Below are positions 1-11,180 of a DNA stretch of 64,000 bases, one piece after another. Source of the stretch: Sipunculus nudus (taxonomy: Eukaryota > Annelida > Sipuncula > Golfingiida > Sipunculidae). The notes beneath the pieces were generated by a model. That model made no database searches and had not been told where the DNA came from. It saw only the letters and a program-made list of their open reading frames with translations. A program made the position numbers and the translations under genes. The stretch's first letter is position 1, and each line of letters starts with the position of its first letter. The DNA is taken from contig CM049308.1 in NCBI GenBank assembly GCA_026874595.1, positions 77,610,124 through 77,674,123 of the forward strand, written 5' to 3'.

Positions 1-167
1 CTGTGCGTTATGTTTATATGTTGCAAAATGGACTGCTCCCGGTGCAAGCTTTTTTACACTTGTCTAAAGGAGGTAGCAAATGGTTTTAGAATGAAACATT
101 GGGAGATACCATGATATATTTTGTATATATTTAACATACCTTAGGTGAGTATTCCTTAAAGGCTTAC

Positions 168-271
168 CTGGCATGGATCAAAGCAGCTACAGGTAGGACA
201 ACCTTCAGAATTCCTGGAGAACCCATGAGGGCAATCCAGGTTACACTGCAGCACTCCACACATTGTGGAAG
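168..271 (-). CDS. PAPLN: papilin exon 38 (last seen): antistasin-like domain
   Basis: A 104-bp exon, phase 1 in and phase 0 out, acceptor CTTTAG and donor CCAG|GTAAGC. It reads CGVLQCNLDCPHGF, then EGCPTCSC and FDPC. The 'C-x4-C-x3-C-x2-GF-x6-GC-x2-C-x-C-x4-C' spacing fits the antistasin fold, a second, unrelated family of small protease inhibitors. The phase-0 exit differs from all the Kunitz exons, so the next exon, outside the window, belongs to another block. Confidence 0.75.
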
Positions 272-874
272 CTAAAGAAAAAAAGTTATCATGGTGGGGT
301 GATAAATTTATTATTATCTAAATGGTTAATAATGGCACATTTTAATGTTGAGACTATACACTGCCAGTAAATGATGCTTTATATGAAGATTATAAAACAC
401 TGATTATTTCTTATGAGTTATGAACACCACAAATTCATTCACAAGTTTAATTTTAATGTCACTATTGCTTATAACTAAAGGGAATTTATAAAAGGAATTT
501 ATCAATATATATTTCAATTAATTCCACTGGTACTAATTAGGCTTATTATAGTTTACAAGACAACACTTTATGAACTGTAGAAAGCAGAGTGAGGATTATA
601 TTTTTAAATTTAGAAGATTAATTACCAATAAAAAAGGACAAAATAGTATACAAATGAAAGTGTACAAAACATTTTAAAATAAAAGTCTTATTGCTGACCA
701 GCACTCCAATGTTTTATTTTGCACAATTAGAGAAAATTTCTCCCTAGCAGAAACTGAACTAAATACATGATTGCCCTGTTTTACATCCTTTGCAATAAAA
801 AAACTTCTCTCGACTCTATCATGATTATGCTAGAGGCTACTATGCATCATTCAGGGTAGTCATGTTTTATTTAC
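272..874. other. intron between exons 37 and 38
   Basis: A+T-rich sequence. I see no exon, repeat or motif to report. Confidence 0.6.
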
Positions 875-1039
875 CCTTAGTGCAAAAGGCGATACAGTCT
901 GCATGACTTCTGAAGTTGTTTCCATTTCCATTACATCCACCATAGTAGAAGGCCACACAGTCTCCCTTACTCGTGTCATAGAACCATCTTGCGATGGCAG
1001 ACCGACAGGAGCCAGCATTTGGTATGTCAAAGCAGTCAC
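875..1039 (-). CDS. PAPLN: papilin exon 37: Kunitz domain K20
   Basis: A 165-bp phase 1-1 exon, acceptor TTTCTCAG and donor AAGG|GTAAAT. Six cysteines, FYYGGCNGNGNNF. The loop is GSC-R-SAI, P1 Arg with Ser at P1'. It is the last Kunitz domain in the window; a 155-bp tandem duplication lies just upstream of its acceptor. Confidence 0.93.
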
Positions 1040-1100
1040 CTGAGAAATGAAATGTACACCTTATTAATAAATTTGATTAAAATATAGCAGTATCACTGAT

Positions 1101-1406
1101 GTCATAATAGGTGCCAAAATATAAAAATTTGATTAAAATATATCTGTATCACTGATGTCATCATAGGTGCCAAAATAAATAAAACAAAAATGAATGATCG
1201 ACAATGATCTGTCATACACATAATTAAAGGCAACGAGTAAAACTGGGCCTCCAATGTCATAATAGGTGCCAAAATATAAAAATTTGATTAAAATATATCT
1301 GTATCACTGATGTCATCATAGGTGCCAAAATAAATAAAACAAAAATGAATGATCGACAATGATCTGTCATACACATAATTAAAGGCAACGAGTAAAATTG
1401 GGCCTC
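1101..1406. repeat. 155-bp tandem duplication
   Basis: Two nearly identical copies start at 1101 and 1256, both beginning GTCATAATAGGTGCC and ending near GGGCCTC. A shorter third fragment of the same motif precedes them. It lies in the intron just upstream of exon 37. Confidence 0.9.
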
Positions 1407-1861
1407 GTGTGAAAAATTAAGAAAAGAGGAAAAAAAACAGGCCAGTTCTGATTAAGTGTACAGTATATACTGTATAAAAATTCAACTTGAATACCAGGGG
1501 CTGTTTTTTGCATTAAACAAAGTCTTTTCTTTTAAACTAATCTCAATAACAAATATAATATCATGTCTTTGAAATAATTTTCAAAAACTTATTTATTCAT
1601 GCTACAATTTTATGGTAAAAACTTGAGTTGAATTTTTTTTAAGTCAAATACATTTTCTGTTAAGTCTTTGGCAAAAGTTTCCTTGCAAAAGAGTCTAATT
1701 TCCAGTGTAAATTTATGCATGGGTCCCTTTAACTATGGCCCTGAACTTTATATATCTGTATAGAACCTACAGGTATCTGGAACAATCTTCAATCAATAAT
1801 CTCTAACATGTTAATCTATAAAATGTTATCTTTATGAAAACCTTACCATAGCAAAACTTTC

Positions 1862-2316
1862 TTTCTAACCTGGCTTAATTATTCTTGCTTCAGAATGTGG
1901 TTACTCACCCAGCATTCTTTTGTCTGAGGCTACTCACCTGTCTTCATTAATCTTTCTTTTGTATGTGGCTACTCATCTGGCTTTAATAATCTTTTTTGTC
2001 TAAGGATACTCACCTGGCTTCATTATTCTTTCTTTAGTATGTGGCTACTCACCTGGCTTCAATAATCTTTCCTTTGTCTGTGGCTACTCACCTTTCTTCA
2101 TTCATCTTTCTTTTGTCTGTGGCTACTCACCTGACTTCATTAATTTTTCTTTTGTCTACGGCTACTCACCTGGATTCATTAATCTTTCTTTTGTCTATGG
2201 CTACTCACCTGGCTTCAATAATCTTTCTTTAGTATATGGCTGCTCACCTGGCTTCAATAATCTGTCTTTTGTCTAAGGCTACTCACCTGGCTTCATTAAT
2301 CTTTCTTTAGTATTTG
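1862..2316. repeat. 39-bp minisatellite built from a splice-donor segment
   Basis: About eleven imperfect 39-bp copies run from the intron into the end of exon 36. Read on the minus strand each unit carries AATGAAGCCAG|GTGAGTAG, so nearly all copies repeat the exon-36 donor. The period is 13 codons, which produces the false open frame on the plus strand. Confidence 0.9.
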
Positions 2317-2478
2317 GTCGACACAATGAGTAGCACTCTTCCTGGGATTCAAAATTATTATCATTGCCTTGACAGCCTCCGTATAAGAAGGGCCTGCACT
2401 CCTTGGAGGTAGGGTCATAGTAGTATCGCAGATAATCAGCAAAACAGGGGCCAGGTTTCTTGTGTTGAGCACATGCCT
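2287..2478 (-). CDS. PAPLN: papilin exon 36: Kunitz domain K19
   Basis: A 192-bp phase 1-1 exon. Six cysteines, FLYGGCQGNDNNF. The loop is GPC-F-ADY, P1 Phe, as in K10. The exon ends MKPG at donor CCAG|GTGAGT. Its last ~30 bp and donor are the terminal unit of a 39-bp minisatellite running into the intron. If the donor is missed, a stop codon follows two codons later. Confidence 0.95.
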
Positions 2479-2796
2479 CTGTAGTTAAGGAAGAACAGTC
2501 ATACAAATAACTTGTCATACAAAGAACTTATCATACAAATAACTTATCATACAAATAACTTTTAATTGGCACAGGATAAGTTTAAAACCATTTTCTGGCA
2601 TAGCTACGAATGGTCACTGGCTCCAGGGATTGATTCTATTTTATGAAAACCCATTAAAGCCTTGGTAAGGTATTGCAGTGACACTAAAAGTTAGTGGGGT
2701 ATACTATGGGCAAACCATAATACCTCCCATCAAAAGAGACCGTAAAATAAAAAGGGTTGGCACGTATAAGGGAATTATACAGAATCCAACACTGAC

Positions 2797-2997
2797 CTTT
2801 GTTCCTTGGTTTTGGCTCAGGTTTCATCATTTCTTTGCTGCAGGCCTTTTCACATGCTGGTTTGTTCAAGAATCTGTTCTTGTTGCCTTGGCAACCACCA
2901 AATGTGAATTGTTCACAGCTACCTTTATTGTGGTCAAAGTACCATCTGACCTGCATGGCCTTACAAGGACCCATATCTTGGGGAAGCATACATATAT
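2797..2997 (-). CDS. PAPLN: papilin exon 35: Kunitz domain K18
   Basis: A 201-bp phase 1-1 exon, donor AAAG|GTCAGT. Six cysteines; the core is FTFGGCQGNKNRF, with Phe before GGC as in K6. The loop is GPC-K-AMQ, P1 Lys. The tail KPEPKPRNKG is a basic Pro-rich linker. Confidence 0.95.
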
Positions 2998-4808
2998 CTG
3001 AAAATCAGGACAAAAAGTGTCAAAAATAATCCATATCATGTCTAGATGTAGACATAACAGGACCTGTTCTCCAAACAGAAACTACAAGTATTCTAGATGG
3101 AGAAATTATTAATTAAACAAAACAAGACTTTCATGTATATAGACTGAAAAAGAAATTATTCTCCATCTAGAAATAATGACTTTTTAAAAACAAGAAATTT
3201 ATGTATATATCTAGGAAAAAATATTAATAAAGCAAAGCCTGTAGATTTCCTTAGGTCAAGAAAAAGTGCATTGACTGATAATCAATGTAAATAACTTGAC
3301 ATTTCTAGCAGCAGGTGGAACAAAAATATATCAGTGGCATTTTACACAGATGATCACATTCTGTAACAAATAAAACACAGTGCATAATATGACAATTGAA
3401 AGTCTTGAAAGCTGTCTGTAAACGAAAGGAAAATGAAAAAGAACAAGTGAACAAAAAAGGTTACTATTTTTAATATAATTAATCATATATGACAGTTCAT
3501 TGCTTGTCTATTATTATTATTTTCACACTTACAAAACCACTCTCCTTATTAACATTTTCCTTACACTTTTAAACTACCATTAATCAGAAAATCATTCAGT
3601 TACTTTTCTGAAAATCCATGCTCTTTAATAATCAAACGTGGAAGTCATTATGTACGTAATATCGTAAAGCCCAAGAACCTAATCAGTAATGGTGTGATCA
3701 TCTGTCTAATTGAAACAGAGCTCTGGAGAGAATTAAAATATGTCTCCATTTCTAAAAGTTATACCATGTGGCATTAGTGCTGTAGACACTAATAAAAGCA
3801 TTAAAATTACTGCAAGCTGCCTGTAACCAACCCATCCTGGAAAGAAGCTAGTTTTCAGTACACAAGCGAATTCTTGTGGCTGACCTCCAAATTAAGTATT
3901 TACCATAAAATTCTCAACAGAGTATCTTTCTATTACAATAAGTCAGGATTCTTGATAATTTAATTCTATTAAAGGAAAATATTTAACTACCAATAAGTAT
4001 GAAAATGCAATCAAGAACTTAGTGCATCTCAACATTAAAATTGGACTTCTATTTTAACCTGTGTGAATTAATCCAAGATTTACTCTTTTTTAAATATTTA
4101 GATAATATTCATCAAATCACCAGTTCATTACTCATTTGTGAATATACATTGCACCTGGCTCACATAAAAATATATATAAATTCAAATTGTTAATAATCAA
4201 ATTGTGTATTAAATAGATAGAGCAGAACTGTATGTTTGGTCAGCCACAAATTATTTCCTGTGTTCTCATAGTCCATGATAATTGCTAGATGCAGGAAGCC
4301 AAAATTACATATAAAATTGCTACTTCAACTGATAAGGAAAGAGTGAAGCTGTGAAGGAGCTGAAAAGTATGACTAATTATGACTATAGTGAAGCTGCCTA
4401 GGTGACCAAGCAAGTGACAGAATCTTAAAGCATTCAAATCTGATGCTGGACACAATAACAGGTTAAGCAGAGATTGTTTCCGTAAAACATACTTGCCTGC
4501 CTGTAAAAAATAATGCAAGCACTTGGAGAAAATTAACATGGATACATTGGATGTTGGTAGTAAAGTCCACTGTATAAACATCCACATAAAAAGCAAGGCA
4601 GGGATTGGGTGTGGTGGTGAATATAGATAGACAGACACTGATGATGTCATAAGCAAAGTGTGATGACATCAGCAAAGAATCTTGGTGGTGAATACAGACA
4701 GAAACTGATGATGTCATTGGCAAAGAGTGATGACATCAGCAAAGAATGATGTACCAAGCAGAAGCTGCGAAAGTTCTCAGTCATGCCCAGGAAACTGGCA
4801 AGTTTCAC
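2998..4808. other. intron between exons 34 and 35
   Basis: A+T-rich. Near 4620-4750 a short block (GATGATGTCATNNGCAAAG) occurs in diverged duplicate. No coding signal on either strand. Confidence 0.6.
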
Positions 4809-4991
4809 CTGTCCCGTCCACTTCTTTGCCATTGCACACCATGTCACATTCAGCTGATGTGGCAAAGTTATTTCCGTTGCCAAGGCAACCACCATAGATG
4901 AAGTCCTTGCATTTCCCCTCATGTTTATCAAAGTACCACATAAGTTTCATTGCCCTGCATGGTCCTTTGTCCATAGGAAGCTTGCACACAT
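4809..4991 (-). CDS. PAPLN: papilin exon 34: Kunitz domain K17
   Basis: A 183-bp phase 1-1 exon, donor ACAG|GTGAAA. Six cysteines, FIYGGCLGNGNNF. The loop is GPC-R-AMK, P1 Arg. It resembles K18 in the 'A-M-[KQ]' loop and WYFD strand. Confidence 0.95.
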
Positions 4992-6546
4992 CTGACAGGC
5001 AAAATCATTTGACCAAATATGCTAAATTATGCAAATACATTTATCCAGTGTTTCTTATTTGTAATTAATTACAATTATTCAACTTTTTGTCTAAAGCTAA
5101 TTGTGAACAAATATAAACTAATCTCCTTATAATTTTGTCAAAACCTGTCTGAATCAACAAAATGAATATATCATACCCACTGTTGTGTGGTATAGAGTTC
5201 TAAATCTAGGGTTTAAAAAGAAATGTGAAGAAATTAAAGTAGAACTTGTAAAACGAATATCTATTAAATGAAAAATATTATGGCTCTTCCATTCCTTAAC
5301 ATATATATCTTAGAAGAGAATATATCAAAGATATATATCTGAAGACAGAATATATCAAAGATATTTATCTGATAACATAATATATCCATGTACAACTTAC
5401 TATGTAAATGCCTTTTTACTGAGCTGTGGAGATGTAAGATACTGACCTTGGTATTTTCCTGTTTGGTCTGTTGGTCGAGCAGCAGGAGATCCACAAGCCT
5501 CCAAGCATTTACTCTCAGATTTAAAGTTGTTGTCATTTCCCTCACACCCACCATAGATAAACATCTTACAGGTAGCATTGTAGGAATCATAGTACCATCT
5601 TGGTTTAGATGCTTTACATGGTCCTACATCTGGTTTAAGGTCACACAGGTTCAGTTCTGCAATGGAAGACAAAATAACTGATTTATTTACCTATGTAAAA
5701 AATCCTAAATTTGGAGAAGCATTTGGCTTACCTTGTTTCCAATGAAACTTGTTATAACTTAAAAGGCAATTTTTAGTCTACTGTGAAAGAATCATGATAA
5801 ATAAACAGATAATAATCCAGAAAAGGTGTTAAAATATTCAGATATGTTTAAAAGTGTTAATGTTTATGTGAATAAATATGAGAAAATCATAACTGTGTTA
5901 AAGACTAAATACTATAGAGTCAAGCAAACTTAAAATTTAGTTTGACCCTACTTTTCAAAATGCTCTGATGTTACAAAGTGACAAAAGAACTTGAAAAGTC
6001 AAGAAACATGCAAGCTTGAATGCTTTTAATGAAAGTAACATGCTTAAAGGTGCAACATAGATACAATAATATTAGTCACATTCAATAAGTTGCTACTTAT
6101 ACTTAGATACTAATCTTAATTAAAGAAATAATTCTTGATGCCGTTTTTAAAACCAAATTCAATCCATTGTAACATTCAATATGGAGAAAGTGCAGTTAGC
6201 TGTAAATGTAAGCCAAATAAGCATATAATATTATATAGACATTTCTCTTTGTAACAGGCACCTGTAAAAGAGGAAGCAAGCAAGTTAGTACTCCAATATC
6301 CTTTAAAGGACCTGAAACAGAGCTGGGTTAGCTACAAAAGCTCAGGTGAGAAAACATTTAGAGGAGCAAGACAATAGAGGCACAACTATATAATGCACTG
6401 TTAATAGGACCACACAGTTTTTGCAGCACACTTGGGTCTTTTCTAGCTTCATGGCAAAGTATGCAAATTACCCCTTTTCTCCATAACCAATGAGCAAGCA
6501 GAAAATTCAAGGCCCAACACCACTTCACTCTTTAACAGTGGTTTAC
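4992..6546. other. introns flanking exon 33
   Basis: Outside exon 33 (5447-5656) this is A+T-rich; AGAATATATCAAAGATAT recurs at 5313-5375. Nothing else is seen. Confidence 0.55.
5447..5656 (-). CDS. PAPLN: papilin exon 33: Kunitz domain K16
   Basis: A 210-bp phase 1-1 exon, acceptor CATTGCAG and donor CAAG|GTCAGT. Six cysteines, FIYGGCEGNDNNF. The loop is GPC-K-ASK, P1 Lys. An N-A-T sequon lies just before the third cysteine, away from the reactive loop. Confidence 0.95.
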
Positions 6547-6729
6547 CTTTCTTAAACCTGTTAACACAGAGGTTTACACAGTCTTGCCTGGTTTCAAAAT
6601 TGTTGGCATTGCCATCACAACCCCCATAAAAGAATACCCTGCAATTCTTTCGTTTAGCGTCGTAATACCACCTTGGTGTCCAGTCTGTGCATGGGCCAGG
6701 ATCATTGCGCTCATGGCAAAGATCAAAGT
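6547..6729 (-). CDS. PAPLN: papilin exon 32: Kunitz domain K15
   Basis: A 183-bp phase 1-1 exon, donor AAAG|GTAAAC. Six cysteines, FFYGGCDGNANNF. The loop is GPC-T-DWT: Thr at P1 and Asp at P1' depart strongly from inhibitor consensus, so this domain may have a structural or other binding role. Confidence 0.95.
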
Positions 6730-7049
6730 CTGCCAGAACATAAACAATGTGATAAAAAGCTTCATGAAATAGGTCAATGAAAAGACAACAGTTGGAGTTA
6801 TACAATCAACATTAGAGGATATAACAAACTTGATATATTGGATTACAGTCTTTTTAAGCATGGCACATTGTGTAATATCATACATATATATAAATATAAT
6901 CATCTGAAGACATTGCAAATAATTCATATTTCTTAGTCAACTCTTGCTAAACCTCTTAAAATCTTGTTTTTTTTTATTTGTTTCTGCCTTGTTTAAACTG
7001 GTTTATATGATTGGAATTTACATCCACACCTGGAGAAATTTATTTGTGA

Positions 7050-8150
7050 TTTGTATTTCTCGTCTGTTCTAGGGGCCTAATATGAAATACATATAATACT
7101 CAGTGAAAGAATTTATACGTGCACAGAGTGAGAAACCAAGATAAAATGGGGTTATGTTTTTCAACAAGGGCACCGCAAAGCAGAGCATCCCTTCACACAG
7201 GAGCATAATTATACTAGGTGTATTACACAGTGTGAAAATGAGGAGGGCAGCTCTGTGACCTTGACCTTGATCCTGTGACCTCAAACTCAATAGGGTTCTT
7301 CATCCATAGTTGGGCAAGCCATGTGTGCAATGTGAAAGGTTTTGGTCAAACCATTAGGCTTAAAACCTATCCAAAAGCTTTTTCAAGAAGTGGTTCCCAT
7401 GACCTTGACCTTTGACTCTGTGACTCATAATCAATGGGTTTTTCATCTATTGGTTGGTGAGCCATATGTGCAAGATAATGGTTTTGGTAAAATGGTTAGG
7501 CTTAAAATTGATCCACTATGTTTTTCAAGAAGTGGATCTTGTGGCCTTGACCTTTGACCTCAAAATTGATAGGGGTAATTCTTTATGTGCAAGATGAAAG
7601 TGGCCTTGACCTTTGAACCCCGAAACTGATAGGGTTCTTCATCTATAAGTGGTGTACATATGTGCAAGATGAAAGGTTTTGGTCAAACGGTCTGGCTTAA
7701 ATGGCTCCAAAAGCTTTTCAAGAAGTTTGTCCTGTGGCCTTGACCTAGTGACCCGAAATAAAAAAACGTTCTTTATCTGTGGTGGGTTGAGCTATATGTA
7801 CAAGATGAAATGTTTTGGTCAAATGGTTTAGCTTAAAATGGCTCCATAAGCTTTTTCAAGGTGTGAGTCCATGGCCTTGACCTTTGACCCTAAAATAGAC
7901 GGGGTTCTTCATCTGTGGTTGGGTGAGCTTTTTGTGCAAGCTTTTTCAAGATGGTCCTATGGCCTTGACCTTTGAACCATTAACCCCAAAATCGATAGGA
8001 TTCTTCATTTGTGGGTGGGTGAGCCATATGTGCTAGGTTTTGGTTAAACGGTTTGGCTAAAAATTGATCCACAAGCCAATTCTGGCAGACAGACAGACGG
8101 ACGCACAGAGGTGTTACAATATCCTCCCCTGCAACTTCATTGAGAAGGGA
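7050..8150. repeat. tandem repeat region with GACCTTGACCTTTGACC motifs (family A)
   Basis: Diverged units of roughly 90-150 bp each contain TGACCTTGACCTTTGACC or a variant (near 7256, 7401, 7542, 7601, 7737, 7872, 7961) plus 'TTCATCTATGGTTGGGTGAGCCATATGTGCAAG'-like text (shortened here to its landmarks TTCATC and CATATGTGCAAG). The array ends in a GACAGACAGACGGACG tract near 8090. The same family recurs at 61.7-62.5 kb. Confidence 0.85.
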
Positions 8151-8960
8151 ATATGATTAAGTACATTATGGTAGCAATCAATTTTAAAAAGTGTTAGCTC
8201 TCAAAGAAACATTATTTTCTTTATAGAAGTCTAATTCTGATTCAGCACGTATGCAAGTTTTGTTGTCAGTACACAGGAAATAATATCTATCATCCCTGCT
8301 TGTCTTTCTGTACCTTATTTAGAAATACAGTAGTCCATTTGGACTTCAAATGCACCTGTCTTAAACATACAGACACAAATATTCTTCGTCTTTCTGGACC
8401 AGTAGTGCATGTCCTCATAAGAAATACTGTAAAAACCTTGAATTCCTCATCTAGCAATGTGACAATGAGTCCTTACAAAGAATATTCAGTTTGCAAAGGC
8501 CACATTATATCAATGACTTAAACATGCATACTATCATTATCAGTTACAGGAGCTGCTGGAAAATAATTATTATTATCTCAACTATAACATGCACATATGG
8601 AAAACATGCTGGAAATGAAGTTAACTTCACTCAAATGAGGAGCAGATAACATGAGTAGTAATCAATTTAGTAACCAATACATCTACTGGTAAATGATCAA
8701 AGAGGATACTCATGTTAATAAACTAAGGAGTCATTCCATCAATGTTTCATCAACATCTTGCATGCTCCTTCTTTTCTTCAACAGATTAATTCAATATAAA
8801 TCTCCTCTCACTATCATGTACATATACTGTTATGCTGACTGCTTTAATGTAGGCCTAATGGCATATTTTACATTTCAACATAAACATTAATATGTGATAA
8901 GAGTTTACAGTATGGTATGAGTAATTTTAAATATTAACTGTTCTGCATATTATTCCTTAC
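8151..8960. other. intron between exons 31 and 32, part beyond family A
   Basis: No repeat or exon signal seen after the family A tract. Short open frames here have no family likeness. Confidence 0.55.
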
Positions 8961-9017
8961 CTTCTGTTGGTTGTGGGGTGGTAAGCTGTGTAGGACTAGC
9001 TTGTGTGGTCACAACAG
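8961..9017 (-). CDS. PAPLN: papilin exon 31: small Thr/Pro linker exon
   Basis: A 57-bp phase 1-1 exon encoding 19 residues, VVTTQASPTQLTTPQPTEG with the split codons. It has acceptor ATTTCAG and donor GAAG|GTAAGG. Half of the residues are Thr, Pro or Ser, so it likely makes an O-glycosylated hinge between K14 and K15. As a symmetric exon it could be skipped without a frame change. It holds no cysteine. Confidence 0.75.
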
Positions 9018-9855
9018 CTGAAATGTTAAGTACTTGAACGTGAAAATGGTCTTCATGTTGATCACACAACCAATGAATCATTCTTAAAAAAGTCATATGA
9101 ATTTTTTTAAAAGTACATATTTTGACACATGGGCTTATGAAAGCCAGATGAATTTCGTCAAAGGAACATTTCAACAAATTGCATTGTTTATGACTGCTCC
9201 TCCTATAGCTAAAACAATTCAATCTCGCAATGGAGTGACCTGGCTTTGAAATAATGCATTCTGATTGATGGAGTCATACGTACATTAACAATAGCCATCT
9301 ATGGTTTGGGACTTATCTCTGAGGATCTAAAGCAATTTCATTTATTGCCCTTAGCTGGAGGTACCAGTAAAAAATTTTAAAACCAAAACCTATATGAAAT
9401 ATTATGCAAGCTAGTATAAAATAATCACATGAAGAATGAAGAGCACCTTACATTTGTATGTGTGCTCGTAGTTTTTCTGAATTACTTGTTTATACATGTG
9501 AAAATTTTTTAACACCTTTTTCACAAGGAGTATATTAAACAGACATCCAGAAAATTTACTCTTCACTGTGATATATTTTAAACACTGAGATAAACACTGA
9601 GATACCATTGAGCACAGCTAGGTTTACAGGAAAACCACTTGACTGTGTTTATAACTAAGAAACTCTAAGGTCTGTAACAAAACAAAATGGCATATTTGTA
9701 CAGCAATTACAACCCTGGAATTTTTACCAGACAGTATATAATGAAAAGTACTAAACAGAATGCCTTAAAGGAATGATGTGGCCATGCAAAATCACATAGA
9801 CATTTGTTTCTCTAATTTGCTTACATTTGATTTTTTTTATAATTTTTACTCTTAC

Positions 9856-10086
9856 TTTCCGTGCTATCAGGCCCTGCTACAGTCTCTTCTGAACTGTCTT
9901 CTATTCCCTCCTTGTCCTTGTGACCTTGACATTCGGCCTTACACTGGCTCTCAGTAGTAAACCTGTTATCGTTGCCCTTGCAGCCACCATAGTTAAATTT
10001 GATGCATTTACCAGAACTGCTGTCAAAGTACCATGCTGGTATCAGGGCTTTACAGGGTCCAACCACCTTTGGCTGGTCACATTTGT
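9856..10086 (-). CDS. PAPLN: papilin exon 30: Kunitz domain K14 with acidic tail
   Basis: A 231-bp phase 1-1 exon, the longest Kunitz exon. Six cysteines, FNYGGCKGNDNRF. The loop is GPC-K-ALI, P1 Lys. A tail of about 24 residues is highly acidic and Ser-rich (EGIEDSSEETVAGPDSTE), unlike the Pro/Thr linkers elsewhere. It precedes the small linker exon, so this point is the widest spacer in the Kunitz array. Confidence 0.94.
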
Positions 10087-10449
10087 CTGTCAATACAAAA
10101 GAAACTTGGTGTATTGATGGCTGGACTCCTACTGGTCGTGCTAGAGTAGTTTAATTTTGTTGGTGAAATCTTACACTGTATTGAAATCAATATTTATTCC
10201 TGCCACAATATTTCTGCTCAGTCCCTAATTTCAGCCTGAAGAACAAAATGCCTTTTAACCTTTAAATATAAAAGATCGTATTAAATTATACCTGGGTACT
10301 AAATTAAATATTTAAGGCATTAAAAGACTTTCACATGCTACTAGACAAGTAAAAAGTCTACTTGGAGATATATCATAACAGGTCAAGTTTTTTTTACTTA
10401 AAATCTCAAAGGTTACAAATTTTATAACAACCAGACTATGAATTATTAC

Positions 10450-10653
10450 CAGAGATTACAGGTGCCTTGGTAGTTAAAGCACTCTCTGGCTCCATGCAGA
10501 CCCTCTCACACATCTGCTGCTGTATAAACCTGTTGGCGTTCCCTCCACAACCTCCGTATGTAAACTGCTTACAGGATTTGGTGGTGACATCATAGTGGAA
10601 GCGAGGCTTGGCAGCCCGGCATCTACCTGTCTCTGGTGGCAACTTGCAGAGTT
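10450..10653 (-). CDS. PAPLN: papilin exon 29: Kunitz domain K13
   Basis: A 204-bp phase 1-1 exon. Six cysteines, FTYGGCGGNANRF. The loop is GRC-R-AAK, P1 Arg. The domain has FHYD where most of its neighbours have WYYD or WYFD. The linker ALTTKAPVIS resembles that of K11. Confidence 0.95.
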
Positions 10654-11012
10654 CTAAAGAATAAATCAAATGTCAAACTTTGCTACTTTCTCATCCATAG
10701 TCCTTTTCGTAACGTTGTAGTTGTACTGTACTTCCAGTAATCATGATTCATAAATATAACACAACCTAGCTTTATCACAGTCTAAGCAAAATGTTTAAAA
10801 TACACACTTACGTAACTTCTGTGTGATAAAAGAGTTGGTCTCATAAGTCAACTTGCATCTTTAATTCAAATGTCAATACAGGGTGACTTGTTCTGGCATG
10901 GTCTAATCTTCCATAAGGCCCTTAGATCCTCTAGGATTAATAATATGTATAAAAATAATGAGAACTACTTTACTTAGTGTTTCATTAACTGAATCATATT
11001 CTATGGACTGAC

Positions 11013-11180
11013 CTTTCACTGGGCAGGCTGTCTCACATTCTCTCTTGGTGTTAAAATTATTTAAATTGCCTTCACAGCCACCATAATAGAAGCTCTCACA
11101 GACCCCATCCTGCATGTTATAAAACCACCGGCTGACAGTCTGGTTACAGCTTCCCTGGTCCTTGGGCATGATGCACTCTC
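11013..11180 (-). CDS. PAPLN: papilin exon 28: Kunitz domain K12 (alternative donor possible)
   Basis: A 168-bp phase 1-1 exon ending at AAAG|GTCAGT. The frame stays open to a second phase-1 donor (CTAA|GTAAAG, exon end 10974), which would add GQSIEYDSVNETL. Six cysteines, FYYGGCEGNLNNF. The loop is GSC-N-QTV: P1 is Asn and N-Q-T is an N-glycosylation sequon, so the reactive site itself could carry a glycan. Confidence 0.9.

Noticed and set aside
1-140. Possible further coding exon left of the antistasin exon
   Set aside because: A few Cys codons on the minus strand, but no acceptor/donor pair with a matching phase-0 frame.
2041-2232. Plus-strand open frame with a 13-residue repeat (ATHL.S.IFLLS)
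   Set aside because: It is the reverse reading of the 39-bp splice-donor minisatellite; the period of 39 keeps the frame open by chance.
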